From Candidatus Binatus sp. (GTDB lineage Bacteria > Desulfobacterota > Binatia > Binatales > Binataceae): 64,000 nt of DNA. The position numbers were made by a program, and so were the translations under genes. Shown here in pieces: positions 16,185 through 35,238 of the stretch; positions within the stretch are counted from its first letter, which is position 1; each line of letters opens with the position of its first letter. The notes below the pieces were generated by a model. It ran no database searches, was not told the DNA's origin, and was given only the letters and a program-made list of their open reading frames with translations. Location: NCBI RefSeq assembly GCF_030646925.1, contig NZ_JAUSKL010000107.1:45050-109049 (forward strand), read 5' to 3'.

Positions 16185-16337
16185 ATGAGAGATTTGATTT
16201 CACTGGCGTGCGAGGGTTGCAAGCAGCGCAACTACACCACCACCAAAAACAAGAAGACCCAGACCGACAAGTTTTCGATCAAGAAGTTCTGTCCGAAATG
16301 CCGGGCACATACGGTCCACAAAGAGAATAAAGTTTAG
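16185..16337 (+). CDS. rpmG: 50S ribosomal protein L33 (zinc-binding form)
   Basis: A 50-residue protein of the large subunit starts [17 protein letters not shown] and ends HKENKV. Two CxxC pairs (CEGC and CPKC) mark the zinc-binding form. It sits between tRNA-Thr and tRNA-Trp, just upstream of secE-nusG, a common place for rpmG. Confidence 0.95.
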   Translation: MRDLISLACEGCKQRNYTTTKNKKTQTDKFSIKKFCPKCRAHTVHKENKV

Positions 16338-16407
16338 CCCGAGCGCGCCGGATCCCCGTACGCAGGGCGCGGCGGCCGCGCGCGGGTATCGCCGGCAGTG
16401 GAAGCGA

Positions 16408-16485
16408 GGGCCAGTAGCTCCAATTGGCTAGAGCGTCGGACTCCAAATCCGAATGTTCCAGGTTCGAATCCTGGCTGGCCCGCCA
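16408..16485 (+). tRNA. tRNA-Trp (anticodon CCA)
   Basis: Acceptor GGGCCAG/CTGGCCC, anticodon stem TCGGA/TCCGA with loop CTCCAAA, T-arm CCAGG-TTCGAAT-CCTGG and an encoded CCA end are all present. It lies directly upstream of secE, as in many bacteria. Confidence 0.97.
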
Positions 16486-16550
16486 TCTTGCGGGGAAGGG
16501 TAAATTTGCGCAAGGCCCGGATGGAGCGGTCCTTGCTTTGGATGCATTAA

Positions 16551-16754
16551 ATGGATAGATTAAAAAGTTACCTCAATCAGGGCGTAAACTTCTTCAAGGA
16601 AGCATGGACCGAACTCGCGAAGGTCCACTACCCCTCGCCCAAGGAGACCATGCAGGCCACGATTGTGGTGGTGGGCCTGACAATAGTGATGTCCCTGTGG
16701 TTGGGAGTAGTTGATTTTTTCGCGGTGCGCGGCGTGCAGATGCTGCTCCGCTGA
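16551..16754 (+). CDS. secE: Preprotein translocase subunit SecE
   Basis: The 67-residue protein stabilises SecY in the translocon. It has the short bacterial form: an amphipathic helix (FFKEAWTELAKVHYPS, residues 14-29) and one membrane segment (about 36-60). The position before nusG is standard. Confidence 0.95.
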   Translation: MDRLKSYLNQGVNFFKEAWTELAKVHYPSPKETMQATIVVVGLTIVMSLWLGVVDFFAVRGVQMLLR

Positions 16755-16822
16755 GCGGGCGGTATCGGCCACAGGAAACGATCGCGGGGAAATTAATCGG
16801 TAGGCCACGGCTCTGAAAAGAA

Positions 16823-17386
16823 ATGACTGAAGTTCTAAACGACACCGCCAAGCCTGGGATGAAGTGGTACGTGGTCCACACCTATTCCGGCTATGAGCAC
16901 AAGGCCAAAGCCGCGCTCGAGGAGCGCGTGCGCTCGCTCCATATGGAGGAGAAGGTCGGCAAGGTGCTGGTGCCGATCGAGCGCGTGCAGGAACTCGGCA
17001 AGGGCGGGCAGCGCAAAGTCTCGAGCCGCAAATTTTTTCCTGGCTACATCTTCGTGCAGATGGTGCTCAACGACGAGACCTGGCACATAATCAAGAATAC
17101 GCCGAAGATCACCGGCTTCGTCGGCCATTCGACCAATCCGCCGGAAGTGCCGGAATCGGAAGTCGGCGAGATCGAGCAGCAGATGGAAGAGGGGGCGCTC
17201 CGGCCCAAGCCCAAGGTGCTGTTCGAAGTCGGCGAGGCAATCAAGGTGGTGGACGGCCCGTTCCAGGACTTCAATGGCACGGTGGAAGAAGTCAAGCCCG
17301 AGAAGGGCAAGGTGCGGGTTTTGATCTCAATCTTCGGCCGCGCGACGCCGGTCGAACTCGATTTCGTGCAGGTGGAAAAAGCCTGA
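16823..17386 (+). CDS. nusG: Transcription termination/antitermination factor NusG
   Basis: The 187-residue protein binds the RNA polymerase clamp and links transcription to Rho or to the ribosome. The NGN domain starts at WYVVHTYSGYEHKAK and includes FFPGYIFVQM; the C-terminal KOW domain begins near FEVGEAIKVVDGPF and ends ELDFVQVEKA. Length is normal. Confidence 0.97.
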   Translation: MTEVLNDTAKPGMKWYVVHTYSGYEHKAKAALEERVRSLHMEEKVGKVLVPIERVQELGKGGQRKVSSRKFFPGYIFVQMVLNDETWHIIKNTPKITGFVGHSTNPPEVPESEVGEIEQQMEEGALRPKPKVLFEVGEAIKVVDGPFQDFNGTVEEVKPEKGKVRVLISIFGRATPVELDFVQVEKA

Positions 17387-17546
17387 GACGACGACTGCGG
17401 CGCGAAACGACATTGAAGACGTCGCGCGGTTTGGCGATCGCGCTGCGAGAGCGAGCTCCGACGCATCCATCTGAATCTATCTGGAAGCTATCTGAACGAA
17501 AACTGAACTGAGTACGAATGACCGAACGGCAGGACTCTGAAATCAA

Positions 17547-17972
17547 GTGGCTAAGAAAGTAGTTGGATCGATTAAACTGCAAATACCCGCTGGCGCGGCG
17601 AATCCGTCGCCGCCGGTCGGGCCGGCGCTCGGCCAGCGCGGCGTCAATATCATGGAGTTCTGCAAGGCGTTCAACGCGCAGACGCAGAACATGCAGGGAC
17701 TAGTGATTCCGGTGGTGGTGACGGTCTATGCCGACCGCTCGTTCACCTTCATCACCAAGAGTCCGCCCGCGTCGATCCTGCTGCTCCGCGCGGCCGGGGT
17801 CGAAAAGGGATCGCCGATGCCGAACAAGAACAAGGTCGGCAAGGTGACGCGCGCGCAGGTCGAAGAGATTGCCAAGACCAAGTTGAAGGATCTCACGGCG
17901 GCCGACTTGAGCGCGGCGATCAACACGGTCGCGGGCACTGCCCGGTCTATGGGTATCGATGTCACTGAGTGA
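17547..17972 (+). CDS. rplK: 50S ribosomal protein L11
   Basis: The 141-residue protein forms the base of the ribosomal stalk and the GTPase-associated centre. The N-terminal [20 protein letters not shown] and the RNA-binding C-terminal half ending [10 protein letters not shown] are typical. The start codon is GTG. It opens the rplKAJL-rpoBC cluster. Confidence 0.98.
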   Translation: MAKKVVGSIKLQIPAGAANPSPPVGPALGQRGVNIMEFCKAFNAQTQNMQGLVIPVVVTVYADRSFTFITKSPPASILLLRAAGVEKGSPMPNKNKVGKVTRAQVEEIAKTKLKDLTAADLSAAINTVAGTARSMGIDVTE

Positions 17973-18026
17973 CATCGAGGATTGGGGAATCGACGTTACC
18001 GACTGAAGAGGACGGGCGCACAGAAG

Positions 18027-18737
18027 ATGGCAGGCAAGAAATATCAGGAAGCGGCCAAAAAGATCGATCGCGAGAAGCGCTATCCGCTCGACGAGGCGCT
18101 CAAGCTGGTGATCGATAACAAAGTCGCGAAGTTCGATGAAACGGTCGAGATTGCGGTGCGGCTAGGGGTCGATCCGCGCCAGGCGGATCAGAATGTCCGC
18201 GGCACCGTCGTGCTGCCGCATGGTACCGGCTCGGTGGCGCGGGTGCTGGTCGTCGCGAAGGGCGAGAAAGAGCGTGAGGCGCGCGAGGCCGGCGCAGATT
18301 TCGTCGGCGGCGACGAGATAATCAAGAAAATCCAGGAAGAGAACTGGCTCGACTTCGACCGCGTGATCGCGACGCCCGACATGATGGCGCAGGTCGGACG
18401 AATCGGCAAAATTTTAGGCCCGCGCGGCCTGATGCCCAATCCCAAGGTCGGCACCGTCACCTTCGACGTGGCGAAAGCGGTGGCGGAAATCAAGGCCGGC
18501 AAGGTCGATTACCGCGTGGACAAGGCGGGCGTCGTTCATGCGCGAGTCGGCAAGATCAGTTTCGGCCCGGATAAATTGCTCGAGAACACGCGCGCGCTGC
18601 TCGGCTCGATCGTACGCGCCAAACCGGCCAGCGCCAAGGGCAACTACGTGCGGAGCGTCGCGGTGAGCTCGACGATGGGCCCCGGAGTGCGGGTCGATAC
18701 GGCGGCGGCCGCAGCGAAGGCATTGGCCGCGGCTTAA
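18027..18737 (+). CDS. rplA: 50S ribosomal protein L1
   Basis: The 236-residue L1-stalk protein also represses its own mRNA in many bacteria. [16 protein letters not shown] and [12 protein letters not shown] motifs are present. I took the ATG at 18027 ([14 protein letters not shown]), which gives the usual length; the frame is open 15 codons further upstream. Confidence 0.97.
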   Translation: MAGKKYQEAAKKIDREKRYPLDEALKLVIDNKVAKFDETVEIAVRLGVDPRQADQNVRGTVVLPHGTGSVARVLVVAKGEKEREAREAGADFVGGDEIIKKIQEENWLDFDRVIATPDMMAQVGRIGKILGPRGLMPNPKVGTVTFDVAKAVAEIKAGKVDYRVDKAGVVHARVGKISFGPDKLLENTRALLGSIVRAKPASAKGNYVRSVAVSSTMGPGVRVDTAAAAAKALAAA

Positions 18738-18783
18738 AGCATCGCGGCGCGTTTGGACAAGATTGGATTCGGATAGAAATTAG

Positions 18784-19413
18784 ATGAAGAAGCAAGAAAA
18801 GACCGCGCTGGTCGATGACCTGAAGCAGAGTTTCGGGCGCGCGAGTATCGCGCTCGTGTCGGAATACCGCGGGATGACTGCGGCGGAATCGACCGAGATG
18901 CGGCGACGCCTGCGGGCCGTGCGCGGCGAGATGCGAATCGCGAAAAACACGCTGGTCCGGCGCGCAATCAAGGGTACCGCGTACGAGGCGCTCGACGAAA
19001 AACTGGGCGGACAGATCGGGCTGATTCTCAGCTACGAGGATCCCGTCGCGCTGGCCAAGACGTTCACCTCGTTCGGGCCGCTCGGCGACAAGCTGAAGCT
19101 GCGCGGCGCGGTGCTCGGCGGCAAGGCGCTTTCGGTCGAGGAAGTGCAGGCGCTCGCGACGTTGCCGCCGCGCGAAGTCGTGTTCGGACAGTTGCTCGGA
19201 CTGCTGAACGCTCCCGCGACGCAGTTGGTGCGATTGCTCAACGAGCCGGGCTCATATCTCGCGCGAGTGATCGACGCGATCGGCAAGAAAAACGGCGAGG
19301 GCGCATCGGCGCCCGCCGCTCCCGAATCGGCGCCAGCGGCTTCGAGCGAGACGCCGCCGACAGACACTCCGCCAACCGACGCGGCGCCGCCGGCGGGCGA
19401 AGGCCAGGTTTGA
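18784..19413 (+). CDS. rplJ: 50S ribosomal protein L10 with C-terminal tail
   Basis: The 209-residue protein anchors L7/L12 dimers to the stalk. The RNA-binding domain has VSEYRGMTAAESTEMRRR and RIAKNTLVRRA; the helix that binds L7/L12 is near LLNEPGSYLARVIDAIG. After about residue 173 there is a tail of about 36 residues rich in Ala, Pro, Ser and Thr that most L10 proteins lack. Confidence 0.96.
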   Translation: MKKQEKTALVDDLKQSFGRASIALVSEYRGMTAAESTEMRRRLRAVRGEMRIAKNTLVRRAIKGTAYEALDEKLGGQIGLILSYEDPVALAKTFTSFGPLGDKLKLRGAVLGGKALSVEEVQALATLPPREVVFGQLLGLLNAPATQLVRLLNEPGSYLARVIDAIGKKNGEGASAPAAPESAPAASSETPPTDTPPTDAAPPAGEGQV

Positions 19414-19567
19414 ATTCGCGGGGACGCAGGTTCCCTTATCGAGGAAGAGACCGGACGACAGCCTCATCACTCAAGGTCCAGCGGGGCGGTTCGAGACTTA
19501 AAAATTTGCTTAAGAAGAATCGCTGAAAACTCCCACGTTCAGCGGATTCGTAAGGAGAGAAGGTACC

Positions 19568-19957
19568 ATGGCAGAAGGACAGCTCAGCCGCGATCAAGTG
19601 AAGGATTACCTGAAAAATCTCACCCTGATCGATGCGGCGGCTCTGGTTAAGGAACTCGAACAGGAACTCGGCGTGTCGGCGGCGGCTCCAGTCGCGATGG
19701 CGGCAGCGCCGGCGGCGGGCGGTGCTGCGGCGCCGGCGGTCGAGAAGGACGAGTTCGACGTCGTGCTGACGGGATCGGGCGAAAAGAAGATCCAGGTGAT
19801 CAAGGTCGTGCGCGAGTTGACCGGACTCGGCCTCAAAGAGGCGAAGGACCTGGTCGATGGCGCACCGAAGGCGGTCAAGGAAGGGATTAACAAGGCGGAA
19901 GCCGAAGAGATCAAAAAGAAGCTCGAAGATGCGGGCGGCAGCGCGGAGCTGAAGTAG
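19568..19957 (+). CDS. rplL: 50S ribosomal protein L7/L12
   Basis: This 129-residue stalk protein recruits translation GTPases. It has an N-terminal dimerisation part, an Ala-rich hinge (residues about 40-60) and the C-terminal domain [20 protein letters not shown]. An AAGGAGAG motif precedes the ATG. The 237-base gap to rpoB (19958-20194) contains no gene that I can support. Confidence 0.98.
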   Translation: MAEGQLSRDQVKDYLKNLTLIDAAALVKELEQELGVSAAAPVAMAAAPAAGGAAAPAVEKDEFDVVLTGSGEKKIQVIKVVRELTGLGLKEAKDLVDGAPKAVKEGINKAEAEEIKKKLEDAGGSAELK

Positions 19958-20194
19958 GAGACGCGAGTCTTTTTGACGCATAACATCCGGTCGAACAATT
20001 CGAACCAGGCGCGGCGTATCGTCGCGTGCGATATTCGAACGGTACTTTTTGAGAAAGCCGTGGGCACGGGGGACATCCCTGCGTCCGCGGCCTTTATTGC
20101 TTCACATCGCGCCGCCGGCAAAGCGAACGATCGCGGCCAAGCGAGCGCGGAGCGCCATCCAAAATAACCAAGGCGCAAGCATGGTGAGGTAGCG

Positions 20195-24301
<4,107 letters not shown>

Positions 24302-24349
24302 GGGTTACGCTGGTTTCACGGGGGCGATGGCCTAAGGAGTAGCAAAGAG

Positions 24350-28627
<4,278 letters not shown>

Positions 28628-28660
28628 CACCGGCGCCCTGCTGCCATAAATAGTTATATT

Positions 28661-28696
28661 CCCCCAAGGGCGCATATGCCCTTGGGGGGTTTGTTT
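28661..28696 (+). terminator. Rho-independent terminator after rpoC
   Basis: The stem CCCCCAAGGGC (28661-28671) pairs perfectly with GCCCTTGGGGG (28678-28688) around a GCATAT loop and is followed by a T-rich tail (TTTGTTT). It separates the rpoBC transcript from the str cluster. Confidence 0.9.
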
Positions 28697-28903
28697 GAAC
28701 ACACGGTTCCCACCCGAGGCCGTCGCCGCGTTGCGGGCGGCATCGCACTTGGAACGTATCAGCGGATTGGCGGCGGGGAAGTGTCGAGCGGGAACGCGAG
28801 CGCCGGTTGGGAATATCAGATCGTAAGAAAAAGATCGCAGAGAAAAAGCAAGACGGACCGTTAACGGGCCGTCAACAGAGAGCGCAGAAACGGGAAGTAT
28901 AAC

Positions 28904-29275
28904 GTGCCGACGATAAACCAGTTGATACGCCAGGCCCGGGTGAAGAAGACTTACAAGGTGAAGGCGCGTGCGCTCGAAGGCTCTCCGCAAAAGCGCGGCG
29001 TTTGCACACAGGTGAAGACCACGACGCCGAAGAAGCCGAACTCGGCGCTGCGCAAGGTCGCGCGGGTGCGGCTCTCGAACGGGATCGAGGTGAACACCTA
29101 TATTCCGGGCGTTGGGCACAACCTGCAGGAGCATTCGGTGGTGCTGATTCGCGGCGGCCGCGTGCGCGACCTGCCGGGCGTGCGCTATCACGTGATTCGC
29201 GGCACGCTCGATTCGATCGGCGTGCAGGAGCGGCGCAAGAGCCGCTCGAAGTACGGCTCGAAGAAGCCCAAGTAG
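28904..29275 (+). CDS. rpsL: 30S ribosomal protein S12 (Arg at residue 88)
   Basis: The 123-residue decoding-centre protein starts with GTG. It has [12 protein letters not shown] with Lys43 intact, [13 protein letters not shown], and GGRVRDLPG, in which residue 88 is Arg where most bacteria have Lys. Lys88-to-Arg at this position is a known streptomycin-resistance change. Asp89, the usual methylthiolation site, is present. The 207-base gap after the terminator (28697-28903) probably holds the str promoter, but I see no clear boxes. Confidence 0.98.
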   Translation: MPTINQLIRQARVKKTYKVKARALEGSPQKRGVCTQVKTTTPKKPNSALRKVARVRLSNGIEVNTYIPGVGHNLQEHSVVLIRGGRVRDLPGVRYHVIRGTLDSIGVQERRKSRSKYGSKKPK

Positions 29276-29334
29276 TTTTCCGCAACCGCAATTCAGGAAT
29301 CCAGCAGCTCGAGTATTCGAGAAGAAGACATCAG

Positions 29335-29805
29335 ATGTCGCGTAAAGGACAGATAAGAGTCCGCGAAGTGCCGGCGGATCCCAAGTATCACGATCGCACG
29401 GTGGCGAAGTTCATGAACATCGTGATGGAACGCGGCAAAAAATCGCTGGCCGAGCAGATTTTCTATCACGCGCTCGATTTGGTCGCGGAGCGCTCGAAGG
29501 AAGATGGCCTCGTGGTCTTCAAGCGCGCGCTCGATAACGTGCGGCCGGCGGTCGAGGTCCGCTCTCGGCGGGTCGGCGGCGCCAACTATCAGGTGCCGAG
29601 CGAAGTGCGGCCGGTGCGCCGCAACTCGCTTGCGATGCGCTGGCTGGTGACGGCGGCGCGGGCGCGGGGCGAGAAGTCGATGGAGGAGCGGCTCGCGGCC
29701 GAAATCCTCGACGCAGCCGCCAATCGCGGCGGCGGGGTCAAGAAACGCGAAGATACTCATCGCATGGCGGACGCCAACCGGGCGTTTGCTCACTATCGCT
29801 GGTAA
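29335..29805 (+). CDS. rpsG: 30S ribosomal protein S7
   Basis: The 156-residue 3'-domain assembly protein has the typical start MSRKGQ and the motifs [16 protein letters not shown] and [13 protein letters not shown]. The ATG at 29335 gives the family's normal length, though the frame is open through the previous gene. Confidence 0.98.
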   Translation: MSRKGQIRVREVPADPKYHDRTVAKFMNIVMERGKKSLAEQIFYHALDLVAERSKEDGLVVFKRALDNVRPAVEVRSRRVGGANYQVPSEVRPVRRNSLAMRWLVTAARARGEKSMEERLAAEILDAAANRGGGVKKREDTHRMADANRAFAHYRW

Positions 29806-29823
29806 TACCCGAGTTTTTTAATA

Positions 29824-31905
29824 ATGGCTCGTCAGACACCAATAGAACGGGTGCGCAATATCGGCATCATGGCCCATATCGATGCCGGCAAAACCACCAC
29901 GACCGAACGCGTGCTCTTCTACACCGGGATTAACTATAAAATCGGCGAGGTGCATGAAGGCACCGCGACGATGGACTGGATGGTTCAGGAGCAGGAGCGC
30001 GGAATCACGATTACGTCGGCGGCGACCACGTGTTTCTGGCGCGACCATCGGATCAACATTATCGATACGCCGGGGCACGTCGATTTCACGATCGAAGTCG
30101 AGCGGAGCCTGCGCGTGCTGGACGGCGCGGTCGCGGTTTTCTGCGCGGTCGGCGGAGTCGAGCCGCAATCCGAGACGGTCTGGCGGCAGGCGGACAAGTA
30201 TCGTGTGCCGCGCGTCGCTTTTATCAACAAGATGGATCGCGTGGGCGCGGAATTCGAGCGGGTCGTGCAGGAGATGCGCGACAAGCTGAAAGCCACGCCG
30301 CTGCTGCTCCATCTGCCGATCGGCAACGAGGACAAGTTCACCGGCATTATCGATCTGATCGATCAGAAGGCGATGATCTGGGACGAGGATCGGCTCGGCG
30401 CGAACTACCGGACCGAGGAAATTCCCGCCGATTTGAAGGAACAGGCGGCGGGCTATCGCGACAAGATGATCGAGATGCTCGCCGATCATGACGAGCAGAT
30501 TATGGAAATGTATCTCGAGGGCAAGGCGCCGAGCGCGGAGAAGATCCGCGCGGCGATCCGCACCGCGACGCTCAAGTTGCAGGTGACGCCGGTGATTCTG
30601 GGCTCGGCGTTTCGCAACAAGGGCGTGCAGCCGATGCTCGACGCGGTGGTGCAGTATCTGCCCTCGCCAATCGATCTGCCGCCGGTGGTGGGCAAGGTCG
30701 ATGACAAGGAAGAGGAGCGCTGGCCGCGCGACGACGCGCCGTTTTCGGCGCTCGCATTCAAGATCATGAACGACCCCTACATGGGGACGCTGACTTTTAT
30801 CCGGGTGTACTCGGGCACGCTCGAAAGCGGATCGTCGCTGCTCAATTCGACGCGCGGCAAGCGCGAGCGAATCGGGCGGATGGTCAAGATGCACGCGAAC
30901 AAGCGCGAGGACATCACGGAGGTTTACGCTGGCGATATCTGCGCGGTGGGGCTCCGCGATACCACCACCGGCGACACGCTCTGCGACCCGGCGCATCCGA
31001 TAGTGCTCGAGTCGATCGAGTTTCCGGAGCCGGTGATTCAGATTGCGATCGAGCCGAAGACCAAGGCCGACCAGGAGAAGCTCTCCGAGGCGCTGCAGAA
31101 ACTCGCGAAAGAAGACCCGTCGTTCCGCGTGAGCGTGAACAAGGAAACGGCGCAGACGCTGATCTCGGGGATGGGCGAGTTGCATCTCGAGATTATCGTC
31201 GATCGGATGCTGCGTGAGTTCAAAGTCGATGCGAGCGTCGGCAAGCCGCAGGTGGCGTATCGCGAGACGATCAAGCGGGCGTCGGAAGCGGAAGCCAGGT
31301 TCGTCCGGCAAACCGGCGGCCACGGACAGTTCGCCGTCGTCGAACTGAGGATCGAGCCGCTCGGTAAGGGCGGTGGATTCGAATTCGAGGACGGCACCAA
31401 GGGCGCTCCGATTCCGCGCAACTTCATCCCGCCGATCGAAGACGGGGTGAAGGAGGCGATGGAAAACGGCGTGGTGGCGGGCTATCCGATGGTCGATATC
31501 AAGGCGATCTTAATCGACGGCAAGTCCCACGACGTCGATTCGTCGGAACTGGCGTTCAAGATTGCGGGCTCGATGGCATTCAAGGAATGCTGCGAAAAGG
31601 CCGAGCCGATTCTGCTCGAGCCGGTGATGGAAGTCGAAGTCGTCACGCCGCAGGAATTCATGGGCGAGGTAATCGGCGATCTCAACGGGCGGCGCGGCAA
31701 GATTCTGGACATGGAGAATCGCGCCGGCGCGCAGGTGATCGAGGCGCGGGTGCCGCTCGCGACGATGTTCGGTTATGCGACCCGGCTCCGTTCGATGACG
31801 CAGGGACGCGCGACCTACACGATGCAGTTCGGAGCGTACGAGCCGGTGCCGCGAAATATTTACGAGGAATTAACGGCCCGCAACGGCGAAGACGCGCGGG
31901 CATAA
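29824..31905 (+). CDS. fusA: Elongation factor G
   Basis: The 693-residue translocase has G-domain motifs [19 protein letters not shown] and [10 protein letters not shown], the switch region [11 protein letters not shown], and the domain IV-V segments [10 protein letters not shown] and [15 protein letters not shown]. Its length and its place between rpsG and tuf are standard. Confidence 0.99.
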   Translation: MARQTPIERVRNIGIMAHIDAGKTTTTERVLFYTGINYKIGEVHEGTATMDWMVQEQERGITITSAATTCFWRDHRINIIDTPGHVDFTIEVERSLRVLDGAVAVFCAVGGVEPQSETVWRQADKYRVPRVAFINKMDRVGAEFERVVQEMRDKLKATPLLLHLPIGNEDKFTGIIDLIDQKAMIWDEDRLGANYRTEEIPADLKEQAAGYRDKMIEMLADHDEQIMEMYLEGKAPSAEKIRAAIRTATLKLQVTPVILGSAFRNKGVQPMLDAVVQYLPSPIDLPPVVGKVDDKEEERWPRDDAPFSALAFKIMNDPYMGTLTFIRVYSGTLESGSSLLNSTRGKRERIGRMVKMHANKREDITEVYAGDICAVGLRDTTTGDTLCDPAHPIVLESIEFPEPVIQIAIEPKTKADQEKLSEALQKLAKEDPSFRVSVNKETAQTLISGMGELHLEIIVDRMLREFKVDASVGKPQVAYRETIKRASEAEARFVRQTGGHGQFAVVELRIEPLGKGGGFEFEDGTKGAPIPRNFIPPIEDGVKEAMENGVVAGYPMVDIKAILIDGKSHDVDSSELAFKIAGSMAFKECCEKAEPILLEPVMEVEVVTPQEFMGEVIGDLNGRRGKILDMENRAGAQVIEARVPLATMFGYATRLRSMTQGRATYTMQFGAYEPVPRNIYEELTARNGEDARA

Positions 31906-31944
31906 GCGCTTTTCAGGAACGGCCTCAAGCGGAGGATACATCAG

Positions 31945-33144
31945 ATGGGCAAGGCAAAATTCCAACGCACCAAGCCGCATGCGAACGTCGGCACGATCGG
32001 GCATATCGATCACGGCAAGACCACGCTGACCGCGGCGATCACCAAGGTGCTGGCCTCGAAGAAGCTGGCTGTGTTCACCGCTTTCGATCAGATCGACAAG
32101 GCGCCCGAGGAAAAAGAGCGCGGCATCACGATTTCGATCGCGCACGTGGAATACGAAACGCTCAAGCGCCACTACGCGCACGTCGATTGCCCGGGACATG
32201 CCGACTATATCAAGAACATGATCACCGGCGCGGCGCAGATGGACGGCGCAATTCTGGTGGTCGGCGCCAACGACGGCCCGATGCCGCAGACGCGCGAGCA
32301 TATCCTGCTCGCGTATCAGGTCGGAGTGCCGTCGATGGTCGTGTTCATGAACAAGGTCGATATGGTCGATGACCCCGAGTTGCTCGACTTGGTCGAACTC
32401 GAAGTGCGCGATCTTTTGACCAAGCAGAAGTTCGACGGCGACAACGTGCCGGTGATTCGCGGCAGCGCGCTGAACGCGCTCAACTGCGGATGCGGCAAAG
32501 CGGACTGCCCCAACTGCAAGCCGATTCTCGACCTGATGGACGCGGTCGATAACTATATCCCGCAGCCCAAGCGCGAGATGGACAAGCCGTTCCTGATGCC
32601 GGTCGAAGACGTGTTCTCGATCTCGGGCCGCGGCACGGTGGTGACGGGACGAGTCGAGAAGGGTAAGGTGAAAGTCGGCGAGGAAGTCGAAATCGTCGGC
32701 TTCAAGGACACCACCAAGACGGTCGTCACCGGCGTCGAGATGTTCCGCAAGCTGCTCGACGAAGGCCAGGCGGGCGACAATATCGGCGTGCTGCTGCGCG
32801 GGCTGAAGCGCGAAGACGTCGAGCGCGGACAGGTGCTCGCGCAGCCGGGATCGATCACGCCGCATACGCAGTTCGAAGCGTCGGCGTATATTCTGACCAA
32901 GGACGAGGGCGGACGGCATACGCCGTTCTTCAGCGGCTATCGCCCGCAGTTCTACTTCCGGACGACTGACGTGACGGGCGTGCTGACGCTGCCGGAGGGA
33001 ACCGAGATGGTGATGCCGGGCGACAATATCAAGATTGTCGGCGAGTTGATCACGCCGGTCGCGATGGACGAAGGGTTGCGCTTCGCTATCCGCGAGGGCG
33101 GCCGGACCGTCGGCGCAGGCGTCGTTTCGAAGATCATGAAGTAG
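31945..33144 (+). CDS. tuf: Elongation factor Tu with four-cysteine motif
   Basis: The 399-residue factor delivers aminoacyl-t[40 protein letters not shown] and MNKVDMVDD are the G motifs. After RGSALNAL there is an unusual [13 protein letters not shown] stretch (Cys181, 183, 188 and 191) in place of the usual acidic loop, which could bind a metal. It is the only tuf in the window. Confidence 0.98.
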   Translation: MGKAKFQRTKPHANVGTIGHIDHGKTTLTAAITKVLASKKLAVFTAFDQIDKAPEEKERGITISIAHVEYETLKRHYAHVDCPGHADYIKNMITGAAQMDGAILVVGANDGPMPQTREHILLAYQVGVPSMVVFMNKVDMVDDPELLDLVELEVRDLLTKQKFDGDNVPVIRGSALNALNCGCGKADCPNCKPILDLMDAVDNYIPQPKREMDKPFLMPVEDVFSISGRGTVVTGRVEKGKVKVGEEVEIVGFKDTTKTVVTGVEMFRKLLDEGQAGDNIGVLLRGLKREDVERGQVLAQPGSITPHTQFEASAYILTKDEGGRHTPFFSGYRPQFYFRTTDVTGVLTLPEGTEMVMPGDNIKIVGELITPVAMDEGLRFAIREGGRTVGAGVVSKIMK

Positions 33145-33228
33145 AGAGCTTCGAGCAAAAGTTCGACGGTAATAGATCGGGGTTGAGTGAACGGGGGCGC
33201 ACAAGGAAATCGAGCGCGGTATGTTTAG

Positions 33229-33537
33229 ATGAACGACAAGATACGGATACGCCTGAAGGCGTACGACTACCGCCTGCTCGATCAGTCGGTGCGGGAAATC
33301 GTGGATACTATCCGGCGCACCGGCGGCCGCGTGGCAGGCCCGATTCCGCTTCCGACCCGGATAGAGCGTTTTACGGTTAACCGCTCGCCGCACGTGGACA
33401 AGAAGTCGCGCGAGCATTTCGAGATTCGGACTCATAAGCGGCTGCTCGACGTGCTCGAGCCGACGCAGCAGACGATTGACGCGCTCGGCAAGCTTGACCT
33501 GGCAGCCGGCGTGGACGTCGAAATCAAGCTCGAGTAG
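33229..33537 (+). CDS. rpsJ: 30S ribosomal protein S10
   Basis: The 102-residue protein (also NusE, a partner of NusG and NusB) has [16 protein letters not shown] and [16 protein letters not shown]. It opens the S10 cluster. Confidence 0.98.
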   Translation: MNDKIRIRLKAYDYRLLDQSVREIVDTIRRTGGRVAGPIPLPTRIERFTVNRSPHVDKKSREHFEIRTHKRLLDVLEPTQQTIDALGKLDLAAGVDVEIKLE

Positions 33538-33542
33538 TTGCG

Positions 33543-34214
33543 ATGCTGACCGGATTAATAGGCAAGAAAATCGGGATGACGCAGATGACCGACGCGTCGG
33601 GACGCGTGCGCGCGGCGACGGTCGTGACTCTCGGGCCGTGCACGGTCACCCAGTTGAAGACCGAGCCGACCGACGGCTACGACGCGATCCAGGTGACCTT
33701 CGGCAAGAAGAAACTCACGCGGGTGACCGGCGGCGAGCGTGGACATTTCGCGAAGAGCGGCGTCGCGGCGGGAATCAAGTCGCTCGAATTCGAGCGGCGC
33801 GGCGAAGGCGAACTGGCGCTCGGGCTGGCGATCGCGGCGGGCGACGTTTTCAAAGTCGGCGATCAGGTCGACGTCACCGCGACCTCGAAAGGGCATGGCT
33901 ACGCAGGCGTAATCAAGCGGCATCATTTTTCAGGCTTCCCGGGCTCGCACGGCACCCACGAATATTTCCGCCACGGCGGATCGATCGGCAACCGGTCGTA
34001 TCCGGGGCGCGTGCGCAAGGGACTCAGGATGGCGGGACAGATGGGCAACGAGACCGCCACGGTCCTGAATCTCGAGGTGATCGAGTTGCTGCCGGAGGAC
34101 AATGCGGTCGTGATCTCGGGCGCGGTGCCGGGACCCGACGGCGCATTGGTCGTCGTCTATCATGCGGCGCGGCCGCGGCGGCGTTCGAGTGCGAAGGTGG
34201 CGGCCAATGCCTAA
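33543..34214 (+). CDS. rplC: 50S ribosomal protein L3
   Basis: The 223-residue early-assembly protein has GLIGKKIGMTQ at the start and the peptidyl-transferase-side loop FSGFPGSHGTHEYFRHGG. It begins 5 bases after rpsJ and overlaps rplD by 8 bases. The C-terminus is basic. Confidence 0.98.
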   Translation: MLTGLIGKKIGMTQMTDASGRVRAATVVTLGPCTVTQLKTEPTDGYDAIQVTFGKKKLTRVTGGERGHFAKSGVAAGIKSLEFERRGEGELALGLAIAAGDVFKVGDQVDVTATSKGHGYAGVIKRHHFSGFPGSHGTHEYFRHGGSIGNRSYPGRVRKGLRMAGQMGNETATVLNLEVIELLPEDNAVVISGAVPGPDGALVVVYHAARPRRRSSAKVAANA

Positions 34215-34866
34215 GCAGAGCGAAAATTTAGCGCCGGTGAAGATACCGCTTTATTCGGCGGCGCATGAACAGGTCGGCGAACTGGAAGTCGCGGGCGTAG
34301 TGTTCGGGCGCGAAGGCGACGTCTCGCTTCTGCACGAAGCGGTGCGGATGCAGCTCGCGAATCGGCGGGCGGGGACGGCCTCGACCAAGACCAAAGGGCT
34401 GATTTCGGGCGGCGGACGCAAGCCGTGGCGGCAGAAGGGCACTGGCCGGGCGCGTGCGGGATCGACGCGATCGCCGATTTGGCGGCATGGCGGAACGATC
34501 TTCGGGCCGCAGCCGCGCGACTATTCGTACAAGATGCCGAAGAAGGCATGGCGCAAGGCGCTCTGCATGGCGATCTCGGATCGCGCGCGCAATGGCAAGC
34601 TATTGATCGTCGAGTCGCTCGATTTGGCTGAAGCGAAGACCAAGGCGGCGAAAGCGGCGCTCGACAAGATGGGCGTCAAGCACGCGCTGATCGTGGTCGG
34701 AGAAGACGACGTGAGTTTTTTTCGCGCGGCGCGCAACCTGGCGGCGCATAAGGTGCTCGCGCTGGCGGGGCTGAACGTTTACGACGTGCTCAATTACGAC
34801 GAACTGGTGATGACGACCAAAACCGCGAAAGCGATCGAAGCGCGCTTTACGGGAGAAGCGAAATGA
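34207..34866 (+). CDS. rplD: 50S ribosomal protein L4
   Basis: The 219-residue protein lines the exit tunnel. The tunnel loop is RKPWRQKGTGRARAGSTRSP, and LNVYDVLNYDELVMT closes the fold. The ATG at 34207 lies inside the end of rplC and gives the usual length. Confidence 0.98.
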   Translation: MPKQSENLAPVKIPLYSAAHEQVGELEVAGVVFGREGDVSLLHEAVRMQLANRRAGTASTKTKGLISGGGRKPWRQKGTGRARAGSTRSPIWRHGGTIFGPQPRDYSYKMPKKAWRKALCMAISDRARNGKLLIVESLDLAEAKTKAAKAALDKMGVKHALIVVGEDDVSFFRAARNLAAHKVLALAGLNVYDVLNYDELVMTTKTAKAIEARFTGEAK

Positions 34867-35150
34867 GCCCGGAGAATCTGATTCTCGCGCCAATCATCAC
34901 GGAGAAAGGCACCTTCGCGAATGAAAAGGCGGGCCAGGTGCTGTTCCGCGTGCGTGAGCATGCGAGCAAGGACCAGATTCGGGTTGCGATCGAGCAGTTG
35001 TTCAAGGTCAGCGTGGTCAAAGTGCGCACCATGAATTTTCTCGGCAAGGAGCGGCGCAAGGGACTCAAGAAAGGCCGGCAGATGAACTGGAAGAAGGCCT
35101 ATGTCACGCTCAAAGAGGGCGACAAGATCGAATTTTTCGAGGGGCTATAG
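34863..35150 (+). CDS. rplW: 50S ribosomal protein L23
   Basis: This 95-residue protein surrounds the tunnel exit and docks SRP and trigger factor. It starts with ILAPIITEKGTFANEK and has VRTMNFLGKERRKG. Its ATG overlaps the rplD stop. Confidence 0.98.
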   Translation: MSPENLILAPIITEKGTFANEKAGQVLFRVREHASKDQIRVAIEQLFKVSVVKVRTMNFLGKERRKGLKKGRQMNWKKAYVTLKEGDKIEFFEGL

Positions 35151-35238
35151 AAGGGGCCGCCGACAAGAGCGGGTGATACTCCCGAACGGGCGGACGGCGA
35201 ACGAGTAAGCACGCGAATAGCGAAGCAGCGAAAATAAA

